Shown here: piece by piece, positions 12,091 through 19,695 of the stretch
How positions within the stretch are numbered: the stretch's first letter is position 1
Layout of the letters: each line of letters opens with the position of its first letter
Virus record (IMG/VR): IMGVR_UViG_3300044703_000149
Coordinates: 1 to 20,724 of that record
DNA from: a virus
Length of the DNA: 20,724 nucleotides
Direction: 5' to 3' (one strand)
Translations under genes and position numbers: made by a program
Notes under the pieces: model-generated
What the model saw: only the letters and a program-made list of their open reading frames with translations
The model's database searches: none
What the model was told of the DNA's origin: nothing

Positions 12091-14310
12091 ATGCCGTCCC
12101 CGGTGACTGCCGAGCTGCGGGCGGACATCTCCCACTACATGGCCGGAATGACGAAGGCCAAGGGCGAGATGGAGAAGCTGGTCTCCGAGGGCTCGTCGAA
12201 GATGGGGGCGTTGCAGTCGGTCATCTCCTCGAAGATGGCCTCCATGTCCCAGAACGTCGGCACCTCCCTTGCGGGGCTGTCGGGCGGCACGGCGATCGCG
12301 GCCACCGCCGTCGCCGCCGGGATAGGTGCCGTTGCCTCGTTCGTCGAGCATGGCGTGGCGGCCTTCGCAGCGTTGACCGGGCAGGTCACCGCCTACCAGC
12401 GGGTCACCGGGGCCTCCGCTGAGGAGTCGTCGAGGATGGTCGGCGTCATGCGCGACCTCGGGGTCGACGCCGAGACGGGGGCGCGGGCGATGCAGAAGTT
12501 CGGCGCCACCATCGCGATGCAACCGGAGAAGCTGAAGGAGTTCGGCGTCGAGGTCGCCCGCAACAAGAACGGGACGGTCGACATGGTCGGCACGATCGCC
12601 AACCTCGGCGATGTGTACCGACGAACAGGCGATGCCACCCAGCAGGCGGCCATGCGACAGCAACTCATGGGCCGCGGCGGACTGGCCTTGGCGCCGATCC
12701 TGGCCAAGAACCGGGAGGAGCTTGAGGCCTTCGCCAAGGCGGCCCAGGCGCGCGGCGAGATCTTCAGCCAGGACGACCTGCAGAGGGGTGCCGAGCTGCG
12801 CGTCTCCCTGCGGGAGCTGCACGACAGCATGGAGGGCCTGGCCATCGCCGCCGGCAAGACGGTCGTGCCGGCGGTCACCGCGGGTGCCCACGCCATGAGC
12901 TTCGCCGCGGACCACTCTCGCATTCTCGGTGCGGCCCTGGCGAGCCAGATCCCGATTCTCGGGCTGCTGGGGCTGCATCACGGTCACGTCGCCAAGGCAG
13001 CGCACGACCAGGCCGTGCAGGACGAGGAGACGGCGCTGATGGAGAAGCAGGCCGCCGACGCCGAGAAGGAGCACGCACAGCAGCTACGGCAGTTGCAGTC
13101 AGTGGTGGAGTCGTCGATGTCCGCCCACAAGGCGTATGAACAAGCGCAACGGGCGGTCGGCGATGCCGAGCGCACAGTGGGCGACCGCCAGGCTGCGTTG
13201 AACGACCTGCTGCGGAAGGGGGCCGTCGACGCCAAGGCGGTCGAGGCTGCGCAACGCGGACTGGCGTCGGCCAATCGCTCATTGCAGTCGGCGACCGAGG
13301 CCGCCGCCCAGGCGCAGAAGGACCTCGACGCGGTCCTCCATCCGACGGCCCGCTCGTTGACGGACGCCCAACTGGCGGTGAACGACGCCAGCCGCGGAGT
13401 GGAGCGCTCGGCACTGGCAGTCACCGACGCCCAGACTGCCCTGAACGCCGCCTACGCATCCGGCGACCCAGAGCAGGTGCAGAAGGCCCAGTTGGACTTG
13501 GCCGCCGCCCAGGATGAGGTGACAAGGGCGCAGGAGGCGCAGGGCGATGCCAAGAAGGCCTTGGACGACATGCTGCATCCAGAGAGGACCGACGCCGCCG
13601 CCACGGCGCAGCGGCGCCTAAACGATGCCACCATGCAGGTGGCGGACGCCACGCAGGCTCAGCGGGACGCCACCGCTCGACTGGACGAGGCCCAGAAGGG
13701 GGACCCGGAGTTCGCCGACAAGGTGGCGATGGCCCGTCGAGGGGTCGCCGACGCCGAGCGTCAGGTGGCCGACGCCAAGGACCGGGTGTCGGACGCGGCG
13801 CTGAAGATGGCGGAGGCGCAGGCGGCCGAGAACGACGCATTGCAAGCAGCCGGCGGGTTGACGGCCGAGCTGCGCACCAGCCTGGATGCCATCGCCGCCG
13901 CCAACCCTGAGGCGCAGGCGACGGTCTCCACCATCGAGCAGTTGATGGCCCTGGGCGCCACGTCGGCCTCCTCGTCGCCGTTGCCGTCGGCGCATGTCGG
14001 CAATGTGCGGCTGATGGCCTCGGGCGGGATTGTGAGGGCCCGCCCCGGCGGGACCCTCGTGCGGGTCGGCGAGGCTGGCCAGGACGAGGTGGTCATCCCG
14101 TTGCGGCCGGGTGGCGTGCAGGAATCGTCAAAGGTGCCGATGTCGTCATCTCACGGCGGCGGCGGTGACATCAACCTGTACGTCACAGTGCAGGTAGCCG
14201 GGAACGTGTGGGGTGACGTGCAGGCGGCCGCCGCCGACCTCGCCCGCCCGCTTCGCTCTGAGCTGGCTCGCATCGCCCAATCCGTGGGCGGCGCAGGCAA
14301 CCTGTTCTGA
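12091..14310 (+). CDS. Tape measure protein
   Basis: This 739-residue protein sets tail length. The N-terminal part is helical with a strongly hydrophobic stretch (GGTAIAATAVAAGIGAVASF, around residues 63-82) and a second near 285-300 (IPILGLLGL). Such segments are thought to enter the host membrane during DNA ejection. Residues about 355-585 form long Ala/Gln/Asp-rich coiled coil made of three related units of about 75-80 residues. The C-terminus carries the common SGGIVRARPGGTLVRVGEAGQDEVVIPL motif. At the usual rule of about 0.15 nm per residue, a tail of roughly 110 nm is expected. The start is ATG 12091, with AGGGGGTGAG upstream. Confidence 0.92.
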   Translation: MPSPVTAELRADISHYMAGMTKAKGEMEKLVSEGSSKMGALQSVISSKMASMSQNVGTSLAGLSGGTAIAATAVAAGIGAVASFVEHGVAAFAALTGQVTAYQRVTGASAEESSRMVGVMRDLGVDAETGARAMQKFGATIAMQPEKLKEFGVEVARNKNGTVDMVGTIANLGDVYRRTGDATQQAAMRQQLMGRGGLALAPILAKNREELEAFAKAAQARGEIFSQDDLQRGAELRVSLRELHDSMEGLAIAAGKTVVPAVTAGAHAMSFAADHSRILGAALASQIPILGLLGLHHGHVAKAAHDQAVQDEETALMEKQAADAEKEHAQQLRQLQSVVESSMSAHKAYEQAQRAVGDAERTVGDRQAALNDLLRKGAVDAKAVEAAQRGLASANRSLQSATEAAAQAQKDLDAVLHPTARSLTDAQLAVNDASRGVERSALAVTDAQTALNAAYASGDPEQVQKAQLDLAAAQDEVTRAQEAQGDAKKALDDMLHPERTDAAATAQRRLNDATMQVADATQAQRDATARLDEAQKGDPEFADKVAMARRGVADAERQVADAKDRVSDAALKMAEAQAAENDALQAAGGLTAELRTSLDAIAAANPEAQATVSTIEQLMALGATSASSSPLPSAHVGNVRLMASGGIVRARPGGTLVRVGEAGQDEVVIPLRPGGVQESSKVPMSSSHGGGGDINLYVTVQVAGNVWGDVQAAAADLARPLRSELARIAQSVGGAGNLF
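13153..13845 (+). repeat. Three coiled-coil repeat units within the tape measure gene
   Basis: Units start near residues 355 (AVGDAERTVGD), 429 (AVNDASRGVER) and 509 (RLNDATMQVAD), offset by 74 and 80 residues. Each unit has an AxxDA opening, an xALN or xRLDE turn, a short GAVDAKAV / GDPEQVQ / GDPEFAD spacer and an AQxxLAxAxxxV helix. Units one and two are followed by LHPT (416) and LHPE (495). Confidence 0.75.
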
Positions 14311-14318
14311 GCCGCTTG

Positions 14319-14346
14319 TTGCCACCCGGCGCCCACAGTGACGAGC
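14319..14346 (+). promoter_or_regulatory. TTGCCACCC late element, copy D (tail tip)
   Basis: TTGCCACCC (14319-14327), 6 nt, CACAGT (14334-14339), 7 nt, then ATG 14347. It occupies a 36-nt gap between tape measure and tail-tip genes. Confidence 0.58.
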
Positions 14347-16722
14347 ATGCCTGCCGGTCTCGTCGAGCCACGGAAGGTCTTTCGCATCGCGTTCTCGACG
14401 GACCCCCAGTCGCCCACCCCGAACTACGTGGACGTCACCCAGTGGGTCAGGGACTCCGCCGTCGAGATCGAGTACGGGCGCCAGCACGAACTGGGCGAGA
14501 TCGAGCCAGGCCGGATGACGTTCGAGCTCGACAACTTGGACGGGCGCTTCGACCCGACGAACACCGCTGGGCCCTACTACCCCATCTACCAGTACCGTCG
14601 GTGCCAGTTCCTCGTCGAGTGGCCATGGCTGCCCGGACTCCTGGCCAACCCCGACTTCGCGGCGGGCGCGACCGGCTGGTCGGCCGCGCCCAACACGGCG
14701 ATAGCGCCATCGACGGCGCAGCTCTTCTGGCTGCTGTCCGGCTCGCTCGCCCTCACCGCGGCCGGGCCCGGCGCGGTGGGCGCGGTGAGCTCGACGGCCA
14801 GCATGCCGGCGATCACGCCGGGGCTCGCCTACACCGGGACGGCTCGCCTCCGTGCTGGCTCGACGCTGCGCAGCGCCTCCGTGTCGATCGCCTGGTACAA
14901 CGCGGCAAAGGCGCTGCTCTCGACCAGCGCCGGCGTGGCGGTGGCGGAGCCGGCGGCCGACTGGGCGCGGCCCACGGTCACCGCCGCCGCGCCGGCCGGC
15001 GCGGCGTTCGCACAGCTCCAGGTGTCGGTGGCGGGCGCGGCGGCCGGTGAGGTGCACTACCTCGCCGCGGCGGTCCTGGCACAGGGGGTCGACGTCGGGG
15101 TGCAGGCCCAGTTCACCGGCTTCATCGACGAGTTCCCGACGGAGTGGCCCTCGCCGCAGCAGGCATGGTCCAAGGTCAAGGCGGTCGACGGGCTCGACCT
15201 CCTCAACCGGAAGTACCTGACGAGCCTGCGATACGAGCAGGCCATCCTGGCCGACGGTCCAAGGGCGTACTACCGCCTCGGCGAGGGCCCGCAATCCCTG
15301 CGGGCCCTCGATGCCTCGGCGAACCACTTTGACGGGACGTACATGGGGTCGCCGACCCTCGCTGCGCCGGGCGCGCTGCCCGCTGACATCAACACCGCCA
15401 TGCAGGTGGCGGGAAACGGCATGGTCGACATCCCCCCGGCCGCCGCTGTCACCGGTGCTGGCGCGTGGAGTTACGAGCTCTGGTTTGAGTCCAGCCAGCA
15501 CGTGGGCGACGGCCTCTTCGACCTCCGGGGCGCGCCGCCGGGCATCGGGGCCTCGCAGTTGCGACTGGAGGGCGGCTTAAGCGGCACGACCTTCTCCGTG
15601 GACCAGTACCCCGGGGCCACGTACACCGTCATCAACTACACCGCCGGTGCGAGCCTCTGGGACGGCAAGTGGCATCACATCGTCTGGACCCGCGCGGCGG
15701 ACGGGAAGACTCACAGGCTGTACTTGGACGGGGCCCTGGTGGGCACCGGGGCCACCGCCGCCGCGGTGAGCGTGGGCCCGTTCATCGCATGCCGGATAGC
15801 CGGGAATCGCGACACTGGCTTCGAATTCTCCGGGTCGATCGACGAGTTTGCCATCTATCCGGTCGAGCTCAGCGCGGCGCAGGTCCTCGCCCACTACAAC
15901 GCCGGCCTCGGCCCTGGCCTCAACCAGACCACTGGGCAGCGCGTGGGGACCCTGGCGGATGTGGCGGGGTGGTCAGCCACCGACCGGGCCATCGATGCCG
16001 GCCGCACGACGCTGCCGGGGGTCACCTCCTCCCTCGCCACGACGTTCGCCCTCGCCGCGATGAAGGACGTCGAGCGATCGGAGGCTGGGCTGCTGTTCGT
16101 CGACCCGGCTGGGCTGCTGACGTTCTTCGCCCGGGACCGGCTGATGAAGCCCCCGTACACGACGTCGCTCGGCGTCTTCGTAGACTCGGCGCCGGCGTCA
16201 CCAGCTGAGATGCCCTACCAGAGGGGCGGGCTCGTCCGGCCCTTCGACACCTCGGACATCCGCAATGAGGTCGTGGTCACCCCGATCGGCGGGGGCAGTG
16301 CCAGCCAGGTCGCCACCGACAGCGCGAGCGTGACGCGCTACGGAGGTGTTCCCCGCTCCCTGGCCGTGGCCACGCTGGTCGCCAACGCCAGCGAGAACTG
16401 GGACCGCGCGAACTACGAGCTCAACCGGCGCAAGGACGGGCAGCCTCGGGTGCGGTCGCTGCGCGTCAGGCCCATGTCGGACCCGGCCAACATGTTCCTG
16501 CAAGTCCTCCAGCGGCGGCTGTGGGACCGCGTCACCGCCGTGCGCAAGACCCCGCCCGGTGGCGGGCCAGCGTGGAGCCAGGATGGCGTCATCGAGGGCG
16601 GGCACCACTCCATTCGCCCAGGGCTCTGGGAGACGACGTGGGCGCTCTCGCCGGCCGAGACGCAGTCGTACTGGCTGTGGGGCACGAGCCGCTGGGGCGT
16701 CGACACCCGCTTCGCCTACTGA
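14347..16722 (+). CDS. Minor tail / tail-tip protein with carbohydrate-binding and LamG domains
   Basis: This is a 791-residue protein. The N-terminus (about 1-95) has VTQWVRDSAVEIEYGRQHELGEIEPGRMTFELDN in pieces, the start of distal-tail-like proteins of actinophages. Residues about 98-245 (NPDFAAGATGWSA onward, Ala/Ser/Thr-rich) look like a jelly-roll carbohydrate-binding module. After a conserved bridge (FTGFIDEFPTEW), a LamG/concanavalin-like domain spans about 298-515 (AYYRLGE, WSYELWFES, WHHIVWTRA, RLYLDGALVG, GSIDEFAIYPVELSAAQV). The remaining region to 791 returns to the tail-tip fold and has QRRLWDRVTAVR and SYWLWGTSRWGVDTRF. It probably forms the baseplate and binds host surface glycans. 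ATG 14347 was preferred to GTG 14338 because of the spacing of element D. Confidence 0.82.
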   Translation: MPAGLVEPRKVFRIAFSTDPQSPTPNYVDVTQWVRDSAVEIEYGRQHELGEIEPGRMTFELDNLDGRFDPTNTAGPYYPIYQYRRCQFLVEWPWLPGLLANPDFAAGATGWSAAPNTAIAPSTAQLFWLLSGSLALTAAGPGAVGAVSSTASMPAITPGLAYTGTARLRAGSTLRSASVSIAWYNAAKALLSTSAGVAVAEPAADWARPTVTAAAPAGAAFAQLQVSVAGAAAGEVHYLAAAVLAQGVDVGVQAQFTGFIDEFPTEWPSPQQAWSKVKAVDGLDLLNRKYLTSLRYEQAILADGPRAYYRLGEGPQSLRALDASANHFDGTYMGSPTLAAPGALPADINTAMQVAGNGMVDIPPAAAVTGAGAWSYELWFESSQHVGDGLFDLRGAPPGIGASQLRLEGGLSGTTFSVDQYPGATYTVINYTAGASLWDGKWHHIVWTRAADGKTHRLYLDGALVGTGATAAAVSVGPFIACRIAGNRDTGFEFSGSIDEFAIYPVELSAAQVLAHYNAGLGPGLNQTTGQRVGTLADVAGWSATDRAIDAGRTTLPGVTSSLATTFALAAMKDVERSEAGLLFVDPAGLLTFFARDRLMKPPYTTSLGVFVDSAPASPAEMPYQRGGLVRPFDTSDIRNEVVVTPIGGGSASQVATDSASVTRYGGVPRSLAVATLVANASENWDRANYELNRRKDGQPRVRSLRVRPMSDPANMFLQVLQRRLWDRVTAVRKTPPGGGPAWSQDGVIEGGHHSIRPGLWETTWALSPAETQSYWLWGTSRWGVDTRFAY

Positions 16723-16738
16723 GGAGGAGGGTTCCCGC

Positions 16739-17143
16739 TTGCTGATCTACGACCAGCGACACCTGTACCCCGGCGTGGAGACGCCGGAGGACGCGCGGGC
16801 CTACTGCGAGGCGTTCCTGGCCGCGCACGGCACGGCGGCGAGGGCCATCGTCCCTGACGGGCGCACGGTCAGCGCCCGGGTGGACGCGGGCCGCTGGATC
16901 GCCGACTGCCCACACTGCAATGACGGGATCGCCTGCTGGGACGGGAACCCGGAGGGGTGCTGCCTTGGCTGCGGGCACCTCTACGCGGTCAGGTTCCCGC
17001 CGCCGAAGATCCGTGCCGAGGGCGTGGCCGCCCTGCTCGAGCGGCCCCCAGGGGCCCGGTTCTGGCGTCCGGACAAGGAGACCCCCGCCCGGCTGCGGGC
17101 CGAGAACACCCTGCTCGCCGGCGTGCCCCTCGGGGTGCGCTGA
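16739..17143 (+). CDS. Zinc-ribbon-like hypothetical protein in the tail-tip region
   Basis: This 134-residue protein starts at TTG 16739, chosen because GAGGAGGAGG ends 8 nt upstream and no ATG or GTG is better placed. The N-terminal part is helical (DARAYCEAFLAAHGTAARAI). Residues 57-80 contain C57-x2-C60, C66, C74, C75-x2-C78 and H80 (CPHC ... CCLGCGH), a likely metal-binding knuckle. The C-terminal part is basic and proline-rich. The stop overlaps the next start (TGATG). No family is recognised. A metal-stabilised minor tail component and an unrelated moron are both possible. Confidence 0.68.
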   Translation: MLIYDQRHLYPGVETPEDARAYCEAFLAAHGTAARAIVPDGRTVSARVDAGRWIADCPHCNDGIACWDGNPEGCCLGCGHLYAVRFPPPKIRAEGVAALLERPPGARFWRPDKETPARLRAENTLLAGVPLGVR

Positions 17144-17667
17144 TGGGCTGGACGTCGCCGTCCACCGCGGTGACGGGGACCATCGAGCCCGCGGCCGACT
17201 GGAACACGACGGTGCGGGACAACCTCAACTTCCTGGCGACGCCCCCGAGCGTGCGCGTGTTCAACTCGGCTGCCTTGGCCATTGCCACCTCGGCGCGCAC
17301 CGCGGTCACCTTCGACTCCGAGCGCCGCAAGACGGACGTGGGCATGCACTCGACGGTCACCAACACGTCCCGGCTCGTGTGCACGGTGGCCGGCAACCAC
17401 CTCATCACAGGCCACGTCGACTGGGCGGGGAACGCCACCGGCGTGCGCCAGTGCGAGTTCCGGCTCAACGGGGTCACGCTCATCGCCATCTCGGCCGGGC
17501 CCGCGAACGCGGGCGGGGGGCCCCAGCTGTCGGTGTCGACGACGTGGGGGCTCGTCGTGGGCGACTACGTGGAGATGACCGTGTACCAGACGTCGGGCGG
17601 CAACCTGAACGTCAACGCCGCCCCGGCATACTCGCCTGAGGCGTCGATGGCCTGGATCGGCTTCTGA
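17143..17667 (+). CDS. C1q-like jelly-roll tail fibre protein
   Basis: This 174-residue protein has a short N-terminal attachment region (GWTSPSTAVTGTIEPAADWNT, with NTTVRDNLNFLA) shared by many actinophage fibre or tail proteins. A beta domain follows with pattern VRVFNSAALAIAT ... TAVTFDSER ... SRLVCTVAGNHLITGHVDWA ... CEFRLNGVTLIAIS ... VGDYVEMTVYQTSGGNLNV ... SMAWIGF, which strongly resembles C1q/TNF-like trimeric jelly rolls. It likely trimerises at the tail tip and takes part in receptor binding. It is the last structural gene before the lysis region. Confidence 0.75.
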   Translation: MGWTSPSTAVTGTIEPAADWNTTVRDNLNFLATPPSVRVFNSAALAIATSARTAVTFDSERRKTDVGMHSTVTNTSRLVCTVAGNHLITGHVDWAGNATGVRQCEFRLNGVTLIAISAGPANAGGGPQLSVSTTWGLVVGDYVEMTVYQTSGGNLNVNAAPAYSPEASMAWIGF

Positions 17668-17678
17668 TGCTGTAGCAC

Positions 17679-17714
17679 CGAATCCGAACCACGCCGGCAC
17701 GCGGCCCCGACGAT
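17679..17714 (+). promoter_or_regulatory. CGAATCCGAACC element, copy 2, upstream of the lysis module
   Basis: The exact 12-mer found at 2257-2268 recurs at 17679-17690 in the 53-nt gap before ATG 17721. GAACC lies 35 nt before the start, and CGAT at 17711-17714 falls in the -10 to -7 interval. There is no Shine-Dalgarno. A TGCT-GT-AGCA inverted repeat (17668-17677) lies just upstream. Confidence 0.38.
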
Positions 17715-17720
17715 GGCGCC

Positions 17721-17963
17721 ATGCCTGAGGACGACGCCCCCACGCCCGACGAGACGCCCGCCGCCGAGCCAGCGCCTGAGCCGGCGCCTGATGTCGAGGC
17801 CACGCCACCGCAGGAGGGGGACGCGGCGGCGCGGGCGGCGCGGCTGGCCGGGTGGGACCCGGCGGACGGGCCAGCGCCATACGAGCATGCCGAGCCCCCG
17901 GCCGACGACCCGGCGCTCGGCCACAACGGCATCCCGCCCACGGGCGCAGACCAGGTCGCATGA
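17721..17963 (+). CDS. Acidic Pro/Ala-rich small protein
   Basis: This 80-residue protein is dominated by P, A, E and D (APEPAPDVEATPP, DPADGPAPYEHAEPPADDP) and is probably disordered. A short segment (ARAARLAGWDPADGP) could form a helix. It opens the lysis module and its stop overlaps the endolysin start as ATGA, so it may mainly feed ribosomes to that gene. Codon third positions are strongly G/C, as in neighbouring genes, which supports coding. Function is unknown. Confidence 0.6.
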   Translation: MPEDDAPTPDETPAAEPAPEPAPDVEATPPQEGDAAARAARLAGWDPADGPAPYEHAEPPADDPALGHNGIPPTGADQVA

Positions 17964-18757
17964 GCGTCGAGTGGGCGGCCGTGCGGGCCGAGATGGTGGC
18001 GGCCAACGGCTTCGTCGAGGGGCCGGGCAACGCCAACCCATGGGGGCCCGAGCAGGGCGTGCGCAACGCCGCCTACTGCTCGTCGTTCGCCCACATGGTG
18101 CCGTACCACCACGGCTACCGGTGGCCCGCCAACTCGCAGTTCGGCGACATGGGCGACGCCTACTGCCCGTACGCCGTGCAGCACGGCGCCGAGCACGGCG
18201 AGGTCCGCCTCGACCACGCGTCCAGGGGCGGCCCGGCCGACCTGCTGCCCGGCGACCAGGCGTTCTTCGACTGGGCGGGCGATGGCGTGGCCGACCACGT
18301 GGAGACGGTGATCGCCGTCTACGCGGACGGCACGTACGACACCGTGGGCGCCAACACCGGGCGCCCCGAGGGCGTCCACGCGCCGATCCGGCGCGACCGC
18401 AAGTACCTGCTCGCCCGGCGTCGGCCCAGTGGCTACGCGCCCGTCGCCCCGCTGCCCGCGCCCGTGCCGGCCCGCAAGGAGGTCGTCGTGTTCAACCCGC
18501 CCGTCCAGGTCGTGTCCTGGTGCCTGTTCGACTCGCGCAAGACCGGGGGCCGCGCCCTCGCCGCCGTGCAGGCCGACGGCGGGGTGTTCTGCGAGCCCAA
18601 GGAGGCATGGGCCGGCGGCCCGCACGGCCGGCCCTACTGGGGCCCGGGCCAGGTGGCCACGGGCATCCGGGCTGCCACGCCGGACGAGAGGGCGCGTGGC
18701 AAGGACTACGTGGTCCTCGACCGCGACCCCACCCACGCGTACCAGTACCCGGAGTAG
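17960..18757 (+). CDS. Endolysin with CHAP domain
   Basis: This 265-residue lysin has a CHAP amidase/endopeptidase domain over about residues 1-155. It has GNANPWGPEQGVRNAAYCSS in the N-terminal region with nucleophile C40, a GDQAFFDW strand (99-105), DHVETVIAV with H113, and a following polar VGANTG (N132). It would cut peptidoglycan peptide links at the end of infection. A Pro/Ala linker (about 159-172) joins a C-terminal domain (about 175-265: VSWCLFDSRKTGGRALAAVQADGGVFCEPKEAW in pieces), which is probably a cell-wall-binding module. No signal peptide is present, so a holin would be needed for export. ATG 17960 overlaps the preceding stop. Confidence 0.85.
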   Translation: MSVEWAAVRAEMVAANGFVEGPGNANPWGPEQGVRNAAYCSSFAHMVPYHHGYRWPANSQFGDMGDAYCPYAVQHGAEHGEVRLDHASRGGPADLLPGDQAFFDWAGDGVADHVETVIAVYADGTYDTVGANTGRPEGVHAPIRRDRKYLLARRRPSGYAPVAPLPAPVPARKEVVVFNPPVQVVSWCLFDSRKTGGRALAAVQADGGVFCEPKEAWAGGPHGRPYWGPGQVATGIRAATPDERARGKDYVVLDRDPTHAYQYPE

Positions 18758-18800
18758 GCGGGCCCGTGCCGCGCGGCCGACTGCCCGTCGCCTGGTGACG

Positions 18801-19073
18801 ATGGCGCTCTTCGCCCCGCTCGACATCGCCGCCTTCGTGACCTCGGTCGCCACCCTCGTCACCGCCCTCACGTCGCGCCACAAGAGCAAGCACGACATCG
18901 CGTCGAGCCAGAGGGACATCGAGGGGCTCCAGGCCAAGTACTGGCGGACGCGCAAGGAGCACAATGACTGCGAGGACAAGCTGTCCGCCCTCGAGACGGA
19001 GATGGTCGTGCTCCGCAAGCTCCTCCCAGGCGGGGACTGGCACCGCCGGCTCGGGCTCGACAAGGAGGCGTGA
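18801..19073 (+). CDS. Membrane-anchored coiled-coil protein, lysis module
   Basis: This 90-residue protein has one hydrophobic N-terminal helix (about 7-24, LDIAAFVTSVATLVTALT). A charged helical region follows with heptad-like spacing (HDIASSQRDIEGLQAKYW ... DCEDKLSALETEMVVLRKLL). The topology suits a holin, an antiholin or a spanin-like partner. ATG 18801 has no clear Shine-Dalgarno; GTG 18795 is in frame two codons upstream. Its stop overlaps the next gene as TGATG. Confidence 0.6.
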   Translation: MALFAPLDIAAFVTSVATLVTALTSRHKSKHDIASSQRDIEGLQAKYWRTRKEHNDCEDKLSALETEMVVLRKLLPGGDWHRRLGLDKEA

Positions 19074-19510
19074 TGCCCGGCGACGCCGCCGAGTGGACCC
19101 TCGGCGCCCTCTACGAGCACTTCACGCTGCTGCTCAATGAGGCCGACCGCCGCTACGAGCAGCGCTTCGACGCGCAGGAGGGCGCATCCCGCGCTGCCCT
19201 CGCGACCGTCAAGGAGGCCGGGGACAAGCTGGCGGCCTCCCTCGACCTGCGATTCGCGGGGGTCAACGAGCTGCGGGGCGCGCTGAACGACTACATCGTC
19301 ACGCTCGCCACCCGCGTCGAGCTCAAGTCGGAGCTGACCACGATCGACTCAAGGTTCGTGGCGCTCGCGGACAAGGTCGACGTGGTGGCTGCCAGCCTCG
19401 ACCGGCTGGAGGGCCGCACCGCCGGCATCAACGCCGGGTGGCTGGTCCTCGGCCAGGTCGCCGCCCTCCTCGCCGCCGTCGTCGCCATCGCCGTGGCCCT
19501 CGTGAGATGA
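19073..19510 (+). CDS. Coiled-coil protein with C-terminal membrane helix, candidate holin (DUF7201-like)
   Basis: This 145-residue protein has a long helical N-terminal part. ALYEHFTLLLNEADRRYEQRF and the DAQEGASRAALATVKEA segment match a family seen in many phage lysis modules. A second coil follows (RVELKSELTTIDSRFVALADKVDVV). A single C-terminal membrane helix (about 122-144: GWLVLGQVAALLAAVVAIAVALV in two pieces) ends in one Arg. AAGGAGG lies just upstream of ATG 19073. Location after the endolysin supports a role in host lysis. Whether it is the holin or a regulator cannot be told from sequence. Confidence 0.7.
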   Translation: MPGDAAEWTLGALYEHFTLLLNEADRRYEQRFDAQEGASRAALATVKEAGDKLAASLDLRFAGVNELRGALNDYIVTLATRVELKSELTTIDSRFVALADKVDVVAASLDRLEGRTAGINAGWLVLGQVAALLAAVVAIAVALVR

Positions 19511-19533
19511 CCCCCGCAGCCAAAGGAGCCTGA

Positions 19534-19695
19534 ATGCCCCCTGCCAGCAACGCCATCTGGACGGTCGTCGGCGTGCTCTGCTCGCTCTGTGACCAGCCAT
19601 GGGAGGCCCATGGCGACGAGCCCTCGACCGTCACCAGCAACGTCACCAGCGACTACCGCACACCTGCGGTCATGAGCATCAGGAGCGCGGCATGA
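19534..19695 (+). CDS. 53-residue Cys/His protein of the lysis region
   Basis: ATG 19534 follows AAAGGAGC at a suitable spacing and opens a 53-codon frame whose TGA overlaps the next ATG (ATGA at 19692-19695). The peptide has a CSLC knuckle (16-19) with W23 and H26, a CxxC-x6-H layout as in tiny zinc-binding phage proteins. A Thr/Ser/Val-rich tail follows (EPSTVTSNVTSDYRTP). The coupling to its neighbour and the ribosome site support real translation. Function is unknown. Confidence 0.6.
   Translation: MPPASNAIWTVVGVLCSLCDQPWEAHGDEPSTVTSNVTSDYRTPAVMSIRSAA

Noticed and set aside
14146-15501. 451-codon minus-strand frame opposite the tail-tip gene
   Set aside because: Shadow frame without motifs or ribosome site; the plus strand encodes recognisable domains.
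12600-17290. Further TTGCCAC-like matches (GATGCCACCC near 12632, ATTGCCACC near 17280)
   Set aside because: They lie inside coding sequence, are not exact, and are not at the fixed distance from any start.
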